A stretch of 64,000 bases of DNA, from assembly GCA_019925795.1 (NCBI GenBank), contig CM034307.1, forward strand, positions 61,814,864 through 61,878,863, given 5' to 3'. Shown here piece after piece: positions 1-12,400 of the stretch (position 1 is its first letter; each line of letters starts with the position of its first letter). Under the pieces are notes generated by a model. It had not been told where the DNA came from and searched no databases. It saw nothing but the letters and a program-made list of their open reading frames with translations. Position numbers and translations under genes: made by a program. The DNA is from Dendrobium chrysotoxum. Its lineage: Eukaryota > Streptophyta > Magnoliopsida > Asparagales > Orchidaceae.

Positions 1-997
1 TATTGAATTTTTAAAATTGCTTAATTAGGAAGGTTTTGATCATTTTGATCCAAACTCATCCCAAACTGCATGGAATCAATCCCAAAGGTCAGGAATGACC
101 CATGGGGGTGTTTCCAAGTGTTTGAAAATTATTTTTGATTTTTAATAATTTTTAATTAATTAATATAATTAATTGTTGATTTTCATTAAAAGTCAAATTA
201 AAGTTAAATTAAGAATCCAGTCAAGGGGCTTTTATTTTTCCTAGGTAGAGGATTAAGTTCTGGTCAATTTGAGATATTATTTGTAATTTGTGGAGTTAAT
301 TTGGATTTATTGCATTTTTTTGAATTTTCTGGGTCTTTAAATGGGCTGAAACTTTGGATAATTAATTTTCTGACCTAATGACCTCCAAATTCAATGAAAT
401 TTGGACCTAAGGCTCATTATGTCACTAAGTTTACTATGTTCAAATTTCACCCCTATTGGGTGTGTGTACAATCCCCTAGACAATTTCTAAGTTTTCTAGA
501 CTTTTCCCTAAATATTTTCCTTAGGTGATTCTATTATTCAAATAGGCGTGAAATTTGGTTTGTCTAACCCTTACACATATGCAATCACACCACAAAAGTT
601 ATGCAGCCTAATTCTATAGAAAAATGGAGTTATTAATTTTCAAAGTTTTGGGTCCAAAATGGACCCATTACCTTAAAAATTCACATCATAGCAATTCAAT
701 GGATATCTGAACCTAAAAAAATTATAGTACATGCCTAAGATACCCAAATAGCTTCCACCAAAAGTTGGGGCTCAATTGACCACTGGATTGTGAGAAAATC
801 ACAAAAAATCGATTTTAAAGAAATAGAAATATCTCATAATCCAGTAATCAAATTAACTCAAAATTAATTTTAATAAATACTAGGGTAAATTATCTTTCCA
901 ACGAGGAAAAAAACACTTAATTTGATGGAAAAATGAATTTACTATGAATTTTGAAAGTTATGACCATTTTTTTGAATTTTTAAGTCCATTAATAACC

Positions 998-1026
998 GGC
1001 GCCAATCATTGGCAATGATTGGCGCC
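998..1026. repeat. Perfect 29-nt palindrome
   Basis: Two 14-nt arms (GGCGCCAATCATTG and its exact reverse complement) surround a single central base. The element sits in AT-rich DNA followed by a short GC-rich run. It could be a dyad protein-binding site or part of an LTR promoter; the sequence alone does not say which. Confidence 0.8.
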
Positions 1027-1105
1027 AAAACGGCGGCGGCGTGTGGCATTTTGATATGCAAAGTGCTGTTTATCAACCACATAAACATGCCATCACTAAT
1101 CCCGA

Positions 1106-1140
1106 GCCGTCCGATCGAGAAAGATAGAAAATCGGACGGC
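1106..1140. repeat. 10-bp perfect inverted repeat
   Basis: The arms GCCGTCCGAT (1106-1115) and ATCGGACGGC (1131-1140) are exact reverse complements separated by 15 nt. They lie about 80 nt past the 29-nt palindrome. No function is assigned. Confidence 0.7.
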
Positions 1141-2989
1141 CGAGATCGATCAAGGCCGTTTTAGCTCAAAATGAACTAGAAAATTGAAATACTCATAACT
1201 TTCAAAATACTCGTCGAAATTTAACAAAATTTGAAACATAGGCTCATGGGAACATGAACTTTCATTGCCTAGAGTTTGGAGACCCCAAGCAATGAAATTT
1301 TTGAGCAGTTTCAAATTGAAATTTAAACTTAAAATGCGCATAACTTACAATCCAACGGTCGGATTTTTGAGATCTTGGGCTTGTTGGAAAGCTGCAGTGA
1401 TTCTCTACAACTTTGACGAAGACACCAAGAGCTAGATCTAGCTGGATCGAAAGTTGTGTTGGAAAACCCTCTTTCTCTCTCTAGAATGCTCTCTCCTCAC
1501 TAAAATAGTGATTTGAGGCTTGGAAATGATGGGGAGAAGCTTGGAAAAGCCTTGGAGATGGATGGAGAGGATGGGGAAGGCTCTAGGAAGGTTGGAGGCT
1601 GGAGGAGAGTTGAGGGAGAGTGAATAATCAAGATTCTCTCTCTTAGGTTAGGTTTCTCCCACCTTAGCACTTGTCTTTTGGATTGGATGGTCTTGATTTG
1701 TTTGGAGGGAGTTTGGATGCATGACAAGTGTCCCCTAAGCTACCTAAAGCTATGGAATAGGGTTGGTGGTGAGTGTGACCTCTCTTGGTCCATGGGAAAG
1801 GGGACCACACCTTTTCCCCCATTTGGGTGAACCAAAGCTTGGCTTGGTTTAGGGAGTTGGCTTAGGGATTCTTAAGAGAGGAAATGGGTCAATTTCTATT
1901 AGGTTTGAGCAGGTTTTGGATCAAGCCATGGATTGCCAAGGTGGCTTGGTGATGTGGCCATGATTTGGCCTCTTTCCATAGGCTTAAAGGGGTTTGGAGA
2001 AGGTTTTGACCCCTCCAAATGGGTTGACCAAGTCAACCCAAGGGGAAGCTTGAATTTGAAAGCTTTGGACATGTCAAGGGTGTCCAATTGAATGATTTTG
2101 AGGGATTGATTTGATTTAAAATGGGTTCAAGCATTGAAATTGACCTTAATGTGGGTTAAGGGTTGATTTGGTCAACCTTGGTTGACTTGGTCAACCAGGT
2201 CAAACCAAGACTTGAGTTTGGATCCAATGTGTTCCTAATGATATTTAGGATCCATTGAGATAGGTTTTGAAGGTTATATGGGAAGGTCATGTTGAACTTT
2301 GGGGAAAAGACCAAAAATCTCTATAAAGGGCATTTTGGTCATTTTGACCCCTAGTCAACATTGGGTCAAACTGGGTCCAACAAAGTGTAGGTTATTGGTC
2401 AAAAAGTCATAACAAAGGTCATGGACATGGTCGAAAGGTTTGGAAGGCATCCCAAGGTCAAATTGCTCTGGATGGCAAGTCTAGTGGCATAGGTTGTAAA
2501 TAATTGAAGGTTTTGCAGCGTTTGGGAAAAGATTCAGTTTGAGGGGCAAGGAGTGTTGGATTGAGCTCAAATTTGGAGGGTTGATCTTAGAGACATGTTT
2601 GAACAATATGCAATTGACGGATCATGATTTGGAGGTCACTTGACAGGGTTTCTAGGTGACAGAAAGTTCACCCAGAAAGGGTTTCAGGACCTAGGTCCTT
2701 GACCTTGAAGGTTTGATTTAGAATGTTGGATTTGGGTTGGATTTAAGATTTAAATGATTGACCTTGGATCATTCATATCAATGGAAATCAAATGAAAGAT
2801 TGAAATTAATTGGATATGATTTGAAATTTGATTGAATGTTGATTTAAGGCTAGATTAAAGATTGAGTCGAAAGGTAGAGCTGGGTTTGATTGGGATTAAA
2901 TTGGGTCTTTATTAGGACCTTTATGACAGAGGGGTGGACATCTCTCCATCATTAGGTCACTAAAAAGAAATCCAAGTGGGTCCTAGTGA

Positions 2990-3620
2990 CCTCATATAAA
3001 AATGAGGTCAACAGAACTATCGTCGCCCGACTACAGTCTCTCCGACCAACATCTCCAAACTATGGTCTCCTTGATCGTCGTCGCCCGACTATGATCTCTC
3101 CGACCAATATCTCCAGACTACGGTCTCCCCCACTGCTATCTCTCAACTATAGTCATTTCGACCATCGTCACCTGACTATGGTCTTTTCGACCTTCATCGC
3201 TCGCCGACTGCGGTCCTTCCGACGACTGTCACCCGACTACTATTTTCGAACCTCTATCACTTGCAAATTACAATCCTTTCGACCACCGTCACCCGACTAT
3301 GGTCTTTCTAACCTCCATCATCCACCGACTACGGTCTCTCTGACCAACATATCTAGATTACGGTCTCCTCGACTGTCGTCGCTCGACTACTGTCCTTCTG
3401 ACCTCTATCACCTTACTACGGTCTTTTTGACCTCCTTTCGACCACCGTCACCCTACTATGGTCGTTCCGACCTCTATCGCTCGCCAACTACGGTCCTTTC
3501 GACCACCGTCGCCAGACTACAGTCGTTTCAACCTCCGTCGCTCAACTATGATCTTTCCGACCACCGTCATCTGACTAAAGTCCTTCCGACCAACATCGCT
3601 CGCCAACTATGGTCCACCTA
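2990..3620. repeat. 29-bp degenerate minisatellite
   Basis: Roughly twenty head-to-tail units of about 29 bp are present, built on a pattern like GACCACCGTC then CCGACTATGG then TCTTTC. Individual units vary at several positions, and some carry a 3-bp extension. The long open frame across it, rich in S, R, P and T, is a by-product of a repeat lacking stop codons and is not a gene. A GC-richer array of similar style occurs at 46150-46860. Confidence 0.8.
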
Positions 3621-4060
3621 ATCAAACGAGCATGTCAACGCTGATTCTTTCAACTCTCACCAAGTAATGCACTCTATATAATGTCTATTAGCTACATCGA
3701 GCCAAGGCTCTCCCGTCAAGGAAGCGTCTCATTTGTAAATCAACTACAAACACTAGTTGGTTCAGGCCCTGTGATTTTCCCATTTTTAGAAATTTTCACG
3801 TAAAAATATTGATGTCTCTTATGAATATTACACCGTACTCTTTTATCTGTATGCATGCTAGATCTTTGTACAAAGCTAAGATGCTAAACTATTTCTCTAT
3901 CTACCGTCACGAATATTCCAGAACTCAACAATTATATATATATATATATATATATATATTAGTAACCAGTAAGAAGGTTGTTCCAAATGAAACCTTAATC
4001 TCAAACTTACTCACACATCCATATTTATTAAGCCTGAAATTCAAGATCTTATGATTGTTG
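3621..4060 (+). other. LTR-like promoter and leader stretch
   Basis: Directly after the minisatellite there is a TATA-like CTATATAATG (about 3672). About 100 bp on comes a GATTTTCCC...TTCACGTAAAAA block resembling the leader ends of plant LTR retrotransposons. A (TA)n run lies at about 3932-3958. No coding capacity is supported. The LTR interpretation is inference, because no partner repeat or primer-binding site is seen. Confidence 0.25.
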
Positions 4061-4531
4061 CAGAAATAACCATCAATTAGATCAAAATCGACCAAGTTTT
4101 AAATGGTATGCGCAACAAATAATTTTTTTTTGTTCCTCCATCATCATATTTTTTGTTCTGTTTTCCTATTTATTAAGAGGTCATTAACTTCCTCTTTAAA
4201 AAACATGAAACATGCATGAAATTTAAGAAAATAATCAAATAAACAATTGCATCATATTTAAACCAAAACTTTTTAATCAAATGATTGAGAGTCATAAATT
4301 TTCTCCAAATAGACTGAAAATAGAGAAAAATGTATATAATATGAAAAAAATAATCAATTATAAAATAAAAATCAAGTGTTAACAAAATTTAAATTTATTC
4401 AATTATTTATTTTGAATTTCTAAAAATAGTGAGAAACAACAAAAAAATAATAGCCACATGAAATAGTAATTATTTTCAAAAAAAGCAAAGCAGCAAAAAA
4501 ATTGTCACAAATAGACCCTTAAAACTAAAAA
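4061..4531. other. AT-rich spacer
   Basis: Homopolymer-rich AT DNA with no supported gene, RNA or repeat boundary. Confidence 0.5.
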
Positions 4532-4795
4532 GGGAAATTTATATACATACCATTTTATAACAACATATTTATATATCTAACTTTTAAAACTTTAATATTA
4601 CATGCATACCATCCTATATTATTTTAATATCAAATATACCACTTATATTTATTTCCTACCACTCATATATTTCATTTATACCACTCATATTTGATATGAA
4701 AATTAACTAAGGGTGGTATGTATGTAATATTAAAATTTCAAGTGTTAAATATATAAATAGAGTAGTATAAGATGGTATATATATGTAAATCTCCC
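4532..4795. mobile_element. MITE, 264 bp
   Basis: The two ends are inverted repeats: GGGAAATTTATATACATACC at the left against GGGAGATTTACATATATATA (reverse complement of the right end). The interior is AT-rich and non-coding, with further inverted similarity (TGGTATGTATGTAATATTA against TAATATTACATGCATACCA). Size and structure fit a miniature inverted-repeat element. The flanks are A-rich and give no certain target duplication, so the superfamily is open. Confidence 0.65.
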
Positions 4796-5045
4796 AAATA
4801 AAAAATGAGGGGTCAGATTTTTCAAATTAGAGTGCAAATGAAGTTTAATGGACAACAACTTCATAGTTTTAGCTAAGCTAAATTAAAAATATATATTGAA
4901 TGCTAATTATTAATTATTGGTGCAATGCTTTTAGCTTCATTCGAAAATGTGCACAATCTCAACATGAACTCTTAAATTTCAATTGATACTATGAAAGTAG
5001 ATTTTAGCTGAAAATATGAATTGAATTTTGAATCAATTTAATATA

Positions 5046-5433
5046 GGGTCGTTTGGGATTGCTATAGCTTTTTATAAAAATGGCTATAAAGTTGTAATGG
5101 AGAAAATAGCTTTTTTAAAAGCAACGATAAGAGAAAAGATTCCTAGCATAAGATTTTTTTGAAAGTAACAGAAAAAGTAGCCAAACAAAAATTATGATTG
5201 TGGTCTGAAAATAAAGCAGTAAGAAAGCTAGCCCAAATGAGAGAGCTTATTACGTGCGGAGTTCGGACACAACTTTTCGTCCGGACTCCAATCACGTGAA
5301 GACATCTGTATTTTCTCTCTTTTGTATACACTCTATGTATAGGAGACAAAAAAAATTCAGGTGTCTTTCTGTGATTGGAGTCCGAAGGGTATCCAAACTT
5401 CGAACGTAATAATTTTTTTCCCAAATGCAGCCC
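5046..5433. mobile_element. Outer MITE, interrupted by a second MITE
   Basis: Left end TAGGGTCGTTTGGGATTGCT and right end (reverse complement) TAGGGCTGCATTTGGGCTAG are terminal inverted repeats once the inner insertion at 5240-5419 is removed. Flanks TAATATA (left) and TAATATG (right) may be a 7-bp target duplication with one mismatch. The superfamily is uncertain. It lies about 360 bp upstream of the WDR5 start codon. Confidence 0.6.
5240..5419. mobile_element. Inner MITE, Mutator-like, with 8-bp target duplication
   Basis: This 180-bp foldback is flanked by an exact CCCAAATG duplication (5232-5239 and 5420-5427). Its arms pair over most of their length: left TTATTACGTGCGGAGTTCGG and right, reverse-complemented, TTATTACGTTCGAAGTTTGG, and both arms contain CGGACTCCAATCAC. 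The element at 24707-24848 has related ends. The 8-bp duplication here and the 10-bp one there bracket the usual Mutator size, so Mutator-like is the best guess and hAT the alternative. Confidence 0.75.
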
Positions 5434-5791
5434 TAATATGAAATCTTTAACCTAATTGTACTAGTTAGATTTATACAATTTCAATTATATAAAAAATTTG
5501 TTTTTTTGCTTTTTCTTAAATATAAACTTGCTTAGCATTAATTTTTAATTTGTTGAGAATTATAATAAAAAATCACTTTGATAAGCTGAATTTTATCCAA
5601 ACATACATAAGGCTTTATCAATATTTTAATTTAATTATAAAATCTTTGAAAATTATAATTACTTTTTACTTCAACCGACATCAAGTTCATACTACGGCTC
5701 GCTATTTTGTCGAACTAACCGCCCCTCGCACAAAATTCGCTTGTTTGATTTCTTGCTCATTAAAACCGTACTCGACACCACCGCGACCACC
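5434..5791 (+). promoter_or_regulatory. WDR5 upstream region
   Basis: This is the roughly 360 bp between the MITE pair and the WDR5 ATG. It is AT-rich, with TA-rich stretches such as TTTAATTATAAAATC near 5630, and turns GC-rich from about 5695. It must hold promoter and 5' UTR if the gene is live, but I see no single convincing TATA box. Confidence 0.35.
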
Positions 5792-6469
5792 ATGTCGAAC
5801 GCCGCCGCCGCCGGCGGAGACGGTGGAACGCCGCCGCCATTCCATCCCTACCGCCTGGCTCGAACCCTAACCGCACACACACGCGCCGTATCCTGCGTCA
5901 AATTCTCTAACGACGGCCGTCTGCTCGCCTCTGCTTCCCTCGACAAAACGGTTATCATCTGGTCCTCTTCATCCCTCTCTCTCCTCGCTAACCTCTCCGG
6001 CCACTCAGAGGGTATCTCGGATCTCGCTTGGTCCTCCGATTCTCACTACGTCTGCTCAGCATCCGACGATCGCACCCTCCGCATCTGGGACGTCCGATCC
6101 CCAACCTTTGAATGCGTCAAGGTCCTCCGCGGTCACTCCTCCTTCGTCTTCTGCGTGAACTTTAATCCACAGTCAAATCGGATCGTATCGGGCTCCTTTG
6201 ATCAGACGATTCGGCTCTGGGATGTGAAGACGGGGCGGTGCGTGAGAGAAATAGAGGCACACGATTTACCCGTGACATGCGCGCATTTCAATAAGGATGG
6301 ATCGCTTATTGTGTCGGGAAGTCATGATGGGACTTGCAAGATTTGGGATGTGGATAAGGGGACTTGCCTTAAGGTTTTGATAGATGATAAGGGTGGACCA
6401 GCGGTTTCTTTTGCCAAGTTCTCACCTAATGGAAAATTTATACTCATCTCCACATTGGACAGTACCCTG
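5792..6469 (+). CDS. WDR5: WDR5 coding exon 1
   Basis: It encodes residues 1-226: the N-terminal tail, WD repeats 1-4 and most of repeat 5, ending ...LDSTL. The donor is CTG followed by GTATGT. The first half is GC-rich (GCCGCCGCC, CTCCGC), and the last 200 bp use A/T-ending codons, a falling GC gradient within one exon. Reading past the donor gives residues unlike any WD repeat, which confirms the boundary. Confidence 0.93.
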
Positions 6470-9400
6470 GTATGTGGAAACCCTCAAGTGCTATATCTTT
6501 TTGAATGTATTAGCTCTATTACGCAATATTTGTTTTCGACGACTCAACTTAAGCTGCTTTTATGCGCATAGTTATAGTTACTGTTTGGATTAAGAGCTGA
6601 GAAATGCGGTATACACGAAATTTGAAACCATACTTTTTAATCTTAAAATTTAGGTCGTCGAAGATGATAAGGGGCCATTTGTTGGCGGTAAAGCCATCAT
6701 TTTGTTAATTATTTAACCCCCGCAAAGTGAATATTGTTTATTTTTCTGCTCTTTATTTGTAGCAGGTATATGAAGAGAAGGTGCTTTGAGATAATTGTAT
6801 TGTTTTAATTTTACCTTGAGCGAAGCCCAGAAAAATCCAGCAGGCCCTTGCATGCAGTCCTAGTTGCACCAATTTTACAGAAAAGCTACCCCTAGGGTTC
6901 TTGGCCAGTGTCATGTGGGGATACTTTAAAAACGACTGGTATTCATATCCACTTTATTGTCTATATTTGCTTTTTTTAATTTTTAGGGCCAGCTTCCTTT
7001 TCGTTCTTTCTATTTAGTCTACATTAGCCTTGCTTTTAGTGATGGTTAACTCTCATGGTGGATCATGTCTTGCCTACTTAATGTGGTCATTGTGGTGTAT
7101 ATATGGAGGGTGAAAGAACTCACTTTAGATGGATGTGTGGTAAAACTAAGAAGGATAGATTGCAAAATGGTCATATTAGAGGGACAGTGGCGATTGCAGC
7201 TATTGAGAATAAGCTTGTAGAAAAATAAATTTTGCTTGCTAAGGTGTATAAAACGTAGGACAGAGGATGCACTAAAAGATGCGTGGATAAGATCAAAGTT
7301 GCAGGATTAAGAAGAGAAAAATGAGCAGATTGAAGAGAACATGACTAGAAATTGTGTAAAAAAAAAAAGAGAGAGCACAAAATAGATACAACATGTCATG
7401 CTTCACTCAACAACAACAAATGATGAAAGAGGGGATTCATAAACAAAACTAAATAGTTGGGATATGGCCAACACTGATGAGAAGACCTTTTACATAATGT
7501 TTTCTTTGATGGTGTTGTTGTAATGGTTGTCTTTATTTAGAAACCAAGTTGTAAGCTGAGAATTATTTCATTGAAAACTGCCAAGAACTTTTGCATATAG
7601 AAAGCAATGGTTATCTTTGTTTTAAAAACAAAGTAGTTTAGAAGGAACAGATAATCTGATGCTCCTCTCAAAGGATTTGGTTGTATGCTTTTTCTAACTA
7701 ATTTTGGGTCTGTTCGGGACAACTTTCTTAATGTTTTTTTTTCCAGATCGCAACCACAGTTTTTGTTTGACTACTATTTTTTCCTCTGCTTTTAAGAAAT
7801 TTTTATGCTAGGGAGTGGCTTTTTTAGCAGCTTTAAAAAAAGTTATTTTTCTTACAACAACTTTACAACTATCTTTATAAAAAGTTGCAGCCGTCCCAAA
7901 TAGATTATTTGTTTTCAAGGATGAAATTAAGGTTGAATATATTGTTTGATAGTTTTAATGAAGAAACCTTTTAACCACACATCTATCTAAAGTGTACCTA
8001 TTGATCAACCATCATCAGCTAGACATCACTTCATATTAGCATAAATTCACATTTTCCACTTGGTTGGAGCAACTCCATTCAAGGAAGTTAACCTTGAGCA
8101 TTCGATCAACTTCTTTTTCCACAATATTTTTTATAAATTTGATGTACTACATCGTATAATCTCAGACAATGGCCTGGCTTTCAAAAGTACCAAACTATAC
8201 AAATTCATCAATCGACATAAAATTGATTGACAATATTCACCAATTTACAACCCAATGGTGAATGTCTTGGTGGAAGCCTTCAACAACACCAATCGAGCTA
8301 CCCAAGATGATCCTTACTAAGAACAAGAGATAATGTCCTACTAAAATGATAGATAATGTCCTATTAAAATGATAGAAGCATCATGGGCGTATCGTACTAC
8401 CTATAAAATGCCAACAAAAGTCAAATTTTACACGGTGTTTGGAGCAGAACCAGTACTGCCACTTGAGGTTGAGTTGTCATCAATTCGAGTAATTGTTGTT
8501 CAGTATAACCTAACCCAATTACGAAATGCTTGTCTGCAAATAGAAGAGCTCAATACACTCGATGAAGTTAGACTTTAATCTCAAAAAAATTTAGAATTCT
8601 ATCAAACAAGGATGTCAAGATTCTTTAACCATATATTGTGTCATCGAACATTTCAAAAAGAGGAATTGGTTATAGTGTTAGGAAGGTTATCATTCTACAT
8701 CGAAGCATTAGTGGGAAATGTGAGTATAATTATGAAGGTTTTTTTGTCATTGAGAAGGTATATCTAGGAGCTTATCAACTCATCAACCTGAATGATCAAA
8801 GTCCCATGCCACCAATCAATGGTCAGTATTTGAAGAAATATTATATATAGCAATCTGCTTAAGAAATCATTATGCTTAAAGCCTTGTAAAGTTTTCTATA
8901 TATATAAGTATGTATGTCAAATTTTCTTGAAATTCTCTTATAATATAAGAAAACCTTTCAAGTTTATTATTAAAATTTCCTTGTAAGGGGCATTTTTTTA
9001 GCTTTTTATTAGTTAAAGTTTGTTTGAGTTTCCACTGTATAATAGGGTGCACTACTTTTAAAGTTTTTATAGTTAGAAGTTGCTGAAATCCCCCTGCAAG
9101 GCAAGAGAAATATTAAATATTTATTTAGGTTAACATCGTGCTTTACGTCGAGATCACTAAATAATATTTAAAATTATTAAGAGTAAGCTTTACCTAATCA
9201 CGTGAGCGCAGAGATGATATTCTTTTAACAAGCATATGCAAGTTAATTTTCAAAAGTCCAAGACATTGTTTCTTTGATACACCAATATAAAAATCAAAGA
9301 AACTTATCTTCTTTAACAACACCGACAAAGCACGAAATAAAGGAGCGAAGATATTATACCAAAGTTTATTCAAAACTTGAGGGTAAATTGAGGGAACTCT

Positions 9401-12400
9401 GTCATCAATAAGTCCATAAATCATCAAGTATCAAGTTGACGAGTCAGGGGTGTAAGTGAGTCGAGCTGGCTCGAGCTCGACTTGTTAACGAGTTCACGAG
9501 CCGAGCTTATCTAGCCACGAGCTTGACTTGAGCTTAAACTCAAGCTCGTTTATTAAATGAGCTCGAATAAACGAGCTCGAGTTCGAGCTTGATGAGGCTC
9601 GGTTCGTGAGGTCGCGAGCTGGCTCGAATCACTATTACTATTTTTAAATAATTATAATTTATTAAATTTGATTATTTAAAAAATAATTATAATTGAATTG
9701 CAACATAATAAATGCAACTTATATATATATATATATATATGCATGTATATATAATATTACTTTTATATTCTTAACCTGCAACTTTTAATTGGGAAAGACA
9801 AAAAGAAGCTACTTTGTAATAAATGTGCAGCAGCTTTTTTTTAAATCTGTTCTAAAAAATAAACAAAATAAAAACAGATGAATCCCTTTGCGGGGCGTGC
9901 GAAAGAAGATCAGGAATTCGGGATACGGGCGAAAGGCGGACCGGACTGCGAAAGACGATCGAACTGCAGAAGGCGGACTGGACTACGAATGGCTCGCGAG
10001 CTCGGTTACAGTGGGACGAGTCGTGCTCGAGCTCACCGTGTGAGCTCTACTCGAGTTTGAGCTCGAGATTTGGCTGGCGAGTCGAGCTCGAGTTAGGTCT
10101 GACTTGAGCTCAATTCGACTCGTTTACACCCCTAATCTAACATAAGTCCCGATAGCCTTATCAATGACATCTACACTTTGCCAAGTCCACCGCACAAAGC
10201 ATAGGTTCAAAGGAGCCCCAAAATCAATCCTTAAATCACAAATTAGGTTCGTCATCATTTAACTGTAAAGTAGTGGTTAATTTTAAATCTTATACCAAAT
10301 TACTGTTATTATATTTAAATGCTTAGTGCTTATTTAACAATAAGCCTTAATCGGAAGTTCTCTCTTATTATCAGGGTCGGGGGTAATTAACTATAGCGAC
10401 TTACGCCTATGAGAAACATAAAACTAAACCATATAATCATCATAAAATGAGGGCAAAATATATGGTAGTTAGGGGTGTCAAAATGGATTTTTAGGTTGGA
10501 TTCAAGTCTGACCTGAAATCTACTTGCTTTGAACCCATCTGACCCGAACCTAACCTATTTAATAAATGAATCGAAATCCTAGACTCAAGCTTGAACCATC
10601 GGCAACCCATTTAATTTGACCCAACCTGCCAACCTGTTTATGTAAAAAAAAGATTTTAATGTGGCTCATTTAAATGCTGAAATGTACATGTATGGTTATT
10701 TTGAATGCTGAAATGTATATGATCTTAAATATATAATTAAATTTTGGGTTGGCAGGTCAAATATGGGTTGATTTTGGGTTGAGGGTCAACCCGAATTCGA
10801 CTGTATATTTAAATGGCTCAAAAAAAAGAATTTAAACTTGACCCATTTATCAAACGGGTCGACTTGAATCCAAAATTTTCAGTCGGGTCCGGGTTGAATA
10901 ATATATTGACATCCCCATTCGTAATGTCTTACCTTAAAAACATAAAGGTTGGGGTGTGAATTTTTGGAGTGCACAATCATTTATCAAAGAGTTTAATGCG
11001 ACTTATGCGAAAGCACTCTAAGAGATCAAATCAACACCTATACAGATCCTACTTGTTTTTCATTTTTGTATATAGAATATCATGTAATAGATTAAGAAAA
11101 TGAGGTTGGTTAAATCACACACTCTAAAGAACATATATTAGCATTGAGTTTCACAAAACTAAAGCTTCATAAAAAATCCATTTTTTGTTGGATCTTACAA
11201 ATGATTTTTGTAATTGCATGTACGATCGATATGTCATACATATAATTAAAATCGGTTTATATTGTGAACTATTAAAATTCCACTTTATATTTCCATTATT
11301 TTCTTACTCTCTCATATTTGCTAAATTTATTTATTTGCATTCCTTAGAACACAAACATTCCATGCAAGTAGTCATAGCCTTGAGAGTAATAGGTTGTCAG
11401 CTGATTACTTTCACTTGGTAGAGTACCTTTTTATTTCCAATGTCAAATGCTCTTAAATGTCAGTTGTCTATTTTGCGTAGTGCAAGTAATTAAGGTTTTT
11501 ATATGGGACTTTTAGGCCATGACTGTAGCTTTAGTTCTCGTGGGAGACTTGAGATATCCTCAACTAAAGGCTTCTGTAAGCACCTACATATGGATCTTAC
11601 ATCAATGGTTTTTCGAGTTGCTATTTAATTTTTGACTCAGATCCTTTTAATTTTAGCCCTTTGCTTATTTGAGACCAAAAGAAAAAAAATCAAGGTTATC
11701 ATCTAGTTCTCAAAAGAAAAAATCGAGGTTATCATCTAGTCAGCATTACATTTTTCTTTTCAAACATACTGACTAATTTATCAATCTTTTAATCATTAGC
11801 TTTCTTAGTAGAATTGTTCTAAGCACCTTTACTAGCAATTATTTCTTTTTTATGCACATAAGTCACCTCATTTTACATTTTGATTGCATTTAGACACTTC
11901 ATCTACGTGGAAGTTTTTTTTTTCCATAGTTTTGCGAAGGGAGCCTTTGTTTAATGGTTTTGCAATGTTTTTGAAATTGATTAATAATGTATTTTATCAG
12001 CCTAATAATTATATACCTATAATAAGCTTGCTACTTTATTACAGAAAGTCATGTTAAATAATGCAAATGATAATGAAACATTAGAGGTGGGATACTCAAG
12101 ATACACAAACTATGACAGTTCAAGTAAATCAGGTCCATGAGAAAATCATAAAGATATATATACAATAACAACAACATCAAGCATTTATCCCACTATGTGG
12201 GGCGGCTACATGAATCTTTTTCTCCATTGTGTCTTGTTAAGAGTCAAATCCTCATTCAAATCTAATAAAAAAAGGTAATTTCTAATATTTTCTAACCAAG
12301 TTTTTTCTGGTATATCTCTATCTTTCTTAGCATAAGCCAAATCTAACACAACTACCCTCCTAACCGGGTCATAGGAAGGCCGACTTTTTATGTGTCCAAA

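Larger units (their letters stand above)
1..2985. repeat. Unclassified, probably old LTR-element DNA
   Basis: No convincing gene is seen in this 3-kb stretch. It is rich in short recurring words such as GGTTGAC and GGTCAACC (dense around 2000-2400) and has two perfect inverted repeats near 1.0-1.14 kb. It runs directly into a 29-bp minisatellite and then a TATA-containing stretch. That layout resembles the long terminal repeat and untranslated region of a plant LTR retrotransposon, but no terminal TG...CA pair, target duplication or polymerase domain is visible, so this is inference only. Confidence 0.3.

Noticed and set aside
2986..3621. 211-codon plus-strand frame, rich in S, R, P and T
   Set aside because: It lies entirely in the 29-bp minisatellite; the unit lacks stop codons in this frame. 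No domain and no splice context.
5741..5791. 17-residue N-terminal extension of WDR5 from a TTG
   Set aside because: No conserved residues; the ATG at 5792 has an ACCACC context and starts the usual A/G-rich plant WDR5 N-terminus.
6470..6571. Read-through of WDR5 exon 1 to a stop at 6571
   Set aside because: Text after LDSTL is unrelated to WD repeats, and a canonical GTATGT donor lies exactly where exon 2 continues the repeat.
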